Assembly: GCF_038397775.1 (NCBI RefSeq)
Contig: NZ_CP151650.1
Coordinates: forward strand, 868,001-932,000
Length of the DNA stretch: 64,000 bases
Origin: Pseudomonas sp. RC10
GTDB lineage: Bacteria; Pseudomonadota; Gammaproteobacteria; Pseudomonadales; Pseudomonadaceae
Reading direction: 5' to 3'
The number at the start of each line of letters is the position of its first letter. Within the stretch, counting starts at the first letter, position 1. Positions 62,030-64,000 of this stretch are shown here, piece after piece. A program made the position numbers and the translations under genes. Below the pieces are notes generated by a model that did no database searches, was not told the origin of the DNA, and saw only the letters and a program-made list of their open reading frames with translations.

Positions 62030-64000
62030 TTTTCTTTCTCAGGACGGCAAGGATTTCGACTTGGTACCCGGTATCATTTTGAAGGAATTCAGGTGTCAAT
62101 TCTAGCTCACCAGTCTCCATGAGGAAGTCGAAGTAACCGGCGAGCTTCTCGGCGTCCATCACGGACACGTTCCGGGTACCAAACTGGCCTTCAATGAGAT
62201 CGATAATGTCCGTGAAATGAGTGGCTCCCCCAGATGCCATGCGTTCACCTAAGGCCTGAGCCAGAGTGTTACGCAGCTCCTTACCAGGTAGCTCCTCGGT
62301 GATGTAATTCCAGATGTGAGCAGGATCGCCATGGCCAAACATCCACTGGAGAACAGCGACGCTGGATCCATAGCCGCAGTTGAGAAACACAAGGGCAAAG
62401 AACCTGCGAAGCTGATGCTGGCGTAGATAGTAGCGTCGGCCTTGGGAGTCTAAGCCCACTTGGAAATAGTCACAGAACAAATCAATGTTCTTGTAGTACA
62501 GGTAGATGTCGCAAGGTGTCAGGGATGACATCCCGAACACGCCGGGGGACGAAAATAGCGGAAGAGTCTCAGTGATGTACTCGCAGTTCAAAAGCTCTTG
62601 CTGAAAGCTTATGACCGTCGAAATCATTTCCGCTGCCAATGGATCAATCGGCCTAGCGTTCGTCGATCTCAGCCCTTTGCGCCCCTTGGATGATTTGGCG
62701 AGCGGAGCAATCAGCCATTTCTGATCCTTGCTCAAGCAAACCTTGGGATCCAAGCCTCGGAGTTCGGTACCGCGTTTTGCCATCGTGGCTCCGACCACAA
62801 TTTGTATTGCCCCAAAATACACTCCGATGAGCTCGAGTAATCCGGCATTGTCCCTCAGGCGACTGAAATAAATGGCCTTGCCCTGTTTACGCTCTTCCGT
62901 TGGCGTTTTACCCAAAGAGCGAGCTGAAATCCCGAGTTGACTTACCCCTAACTCAGCAATGGCAGGCTCTAAGAGTGAGATCAGTTTTTTATGAGGAATG
63001 CTAGTGATGTTGATTTGCCGCTTGAGTGCGTGTTTCGCAACGTTGACGTAGCTCTGCAAGAGGTCAGCGCCGTGTTCCAAGTGAAGCTCAATTGCATCCC
63101 GCACGGCCTTGAAAATAATATCGGTGGGAACGTTCTTGAAGCGTCCCATTTGCGAGCCAGTGACCTTATAGATAGCTAGCTTCCTAAGGTCTTCAGCGCT
63201 TGGAAGTATCAACCCAGTCTGATTAAGCTTTTGCAGTGCGACGAAGCATGTCTTGTACAGTGTCAGATCCCTTTTGGTCATCCGGTCACGGTTGGTCGAA
63301 GTGACAGGGACACCTTCAAGCTCACGGGTAAATCTGTCTTCGTACTTGATGAACCCCAAAATTCGGTGCATCGGCTTGAGCCGCCAGCTGCCAGCCAGAG
63401 TATTGGAGTACAACTGTTGGCTGATTTTCACCGAGTTAACGTTGTACCCACCTGTTGGTATCGAGTGATAAAGCTTCTTGACGAAAAGTGCGGCCCTAAC
63501 CTGTGGGACGAGTGCCAAGGGGATATCCAACTCATTAGTTTCAAGCTGCTCAGGGGTGATGACACTCAGGTAGGGATGGGCTTGGAGTGCTTGGCCTATT
63601 TCTCCGGCATCGCTCTGCTCCAGGAGCGACAAACAGAATTCCTTGAGCTTCCTGTTCCAGTCATAGGTGCTATTGGACACAATGCTACTGGTTCCAACCT
63701 GCGCTAAGATGCCTCGCATTTCATCGTAGGTTAGGCTGCCCAAGCCGCCCTCGCACAGCTCCAACGCTTCACCATTTTGAAGGATGTGGTCAATCAATGT
63801 CAGCGTGCGCCTGAAATCAGCTGCTTGGGCGTGCATGCTATTTGAATGCCGTTGGCTACCCGAATTTTGGGTACTCACGATCAGCCACGCGCGAAGTGCC
63901 TTCAAAAGATCGGCGTTCTTCTCGTCAGTAAGCAATGAGCCGTCGTACAGGCGGACTCCCCAATCAAGTGTCTGGTCTTTTTTATATTTGAAATTGTAGA
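62016..64000 (-). CDS. Large tyrosine recombinase/integrase (first gene of the trio, partial)
   Basis: At least 661 residues; the frame stays open to the window's right edge, so the true start is beyond it. Catalytic elements: Arg in AKRGTELRGLD, Lys region AKSSKGRKGL, HQLRRFFALVF (His-x2-Arg), GHGDP, and a Tyr in HIWNYITEE. A long N-terminal domain (over 350 residues) makes it larger than phage integrases and similar to TnpB of Tn554 or the large member of other trios. Its promoter should lie near the right end of the island. Confidence 0.88.
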   Translation of the reverse strand, partial: YNFKYKKDQTLDWGVRLYDGSLLTDEKNADLLKALRAWLIVSTQNSGSQRHSNSMHAQAADFRRTLTLIDHILQNGEALELCEGGLGSLTYDEMRGILAQVGTSSIVSNSTYDWNRKLKEFCLSLLEQSDAGEIGQALQAHPYLSVITPEQLETNELDIPLALVPQVRAALFVKKLYHSIPTGGYNVNSVKISQQLYSNTLAGSWRLKPMHRILGFIKYEDRFTRELEGVPVTSTNRDRMTKRDLTLYKTCFVALQKLNQTGLILPSAEDLRKLAIYKVTGSQMGRFKNVPTDIIFKAVRDAIELHLEHGADLLQSYVNVAKHALKRQINITSIPHKKLISLLEPAIAELGVSQLGISARSLGKTPTEERKQGKAIYFSRLRDNAGLLELIGVYFGAIQIVVGATMAKRGTELRGLDPKVCLSKDQKWLIAPLAKSSKGRKGLRSTNARPIDPLAAEMISTVISFQQELLNCEYITETLPLFSSPGVFGMSSLTPCDIYLYYKNIDLFCDYFQVGLDSQGRRYYLRQHQLRRFFALVFLNCGYGSSVAVLQWMFGHGDPAHIWNYITEELPGKELRNTLAQALGERMASGGATHFTDIIDLIEGQFGTRNVSVMDAEKLAGYFDFLMETGELELTPEFLQNDTGYQVEILAVLRKKNELE

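Overview
The window is a piece of a Pseudomonas chromosome. The evidence is GC-rich codon use, REP doublets of the GTAGGAG...CTCCTAC type, and a gene order (hemL-thiE-thiD, ladS-like kinase, AidB-like dehydrogenase, amn, rRNA pseudouridine synthase, DUF2788, Lrp regulator, Q-rich secreted protein, cation efflux, lipoprotein, hrpB) that matches my recollection of the PA3961-PA3977 neighbourhood of P. aeruginosa. The REP type and the rulAB-like genes suggest a fluorescens/syringae-group species.

Region 1 (1-13,475) is core chromosome. It holds heme and thiamin synthesis genes, a 7TMR-DISM histidine kinase that lacks the receiver domain I associate with LadS, nucleotide and rRNA modification genes, three REP inverted pairs and an unusual three-copy 126-bp tandem repeat closed by 37-bp inverted arms.

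Region 2 (13,475 to beyond 64,000) is a large genomic island. The native hrpB reads normally from 13,099 up to its DExH box and is then broken by foreign DNA. A complete, diverged hrpB with its own promoter region lies near the other end (57,461-59,983), followed by three overlapping genes for a recombinase trio (60,034 to the window edge): two tyrosine recombinases and a coiled-coil partner. The simplest reading is an element that inserts into hrpB, carries a replacement copy and is moved by the trio. The right junction is outside the window.

The cargo falls into blocks. 13.5-21.3 kb is a defence block: a decayed HTH gene, an Abi_C-domain protein, a free-standing promoter/micro-ORF/terminator unit, and a 1521-residue STAND ATPase with an N-terminal PD-(D/E)XK nuclease (Avs-like). 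21.5-26.4 kb holds an HTH regulator, a cluster of unknown genes, and a DEDD exonuclease. 26.4-28.9 kb is a DNA-damage module: an SRAP (HMCES/YedK) protein divergent from rulAB/umuDC-like genes across one LexA box. 29-57 kb is a stress-survival block of mostly single genes in both orientations: membrane proteins, CheB-type esterase, receiver domain, DUF421, Zn-alcohol dehydrogenase, CinA-type amidase, an exonuclease III-LigD fusion, a heme-oxygenase-like/methyltransferase/membrane operon, DUF4142, YciF-type ferritin-like protein, manganese catalase, Gfo/Idh oxidoreductase, EAL phosphodiesterase and several small acidic proteins. Together they suggest protection against desiccation, peroxide and DNA breaks in stationary phase; that role is inferred from families, not shown.

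Most interesting: the hrpB target/replacement arrangement with the trio, the ExoIII-LigD fusion, the Avs-like protein, and the isolated promoter-palindrome-micro-ORF-terminator unit at 15,740-15,948.
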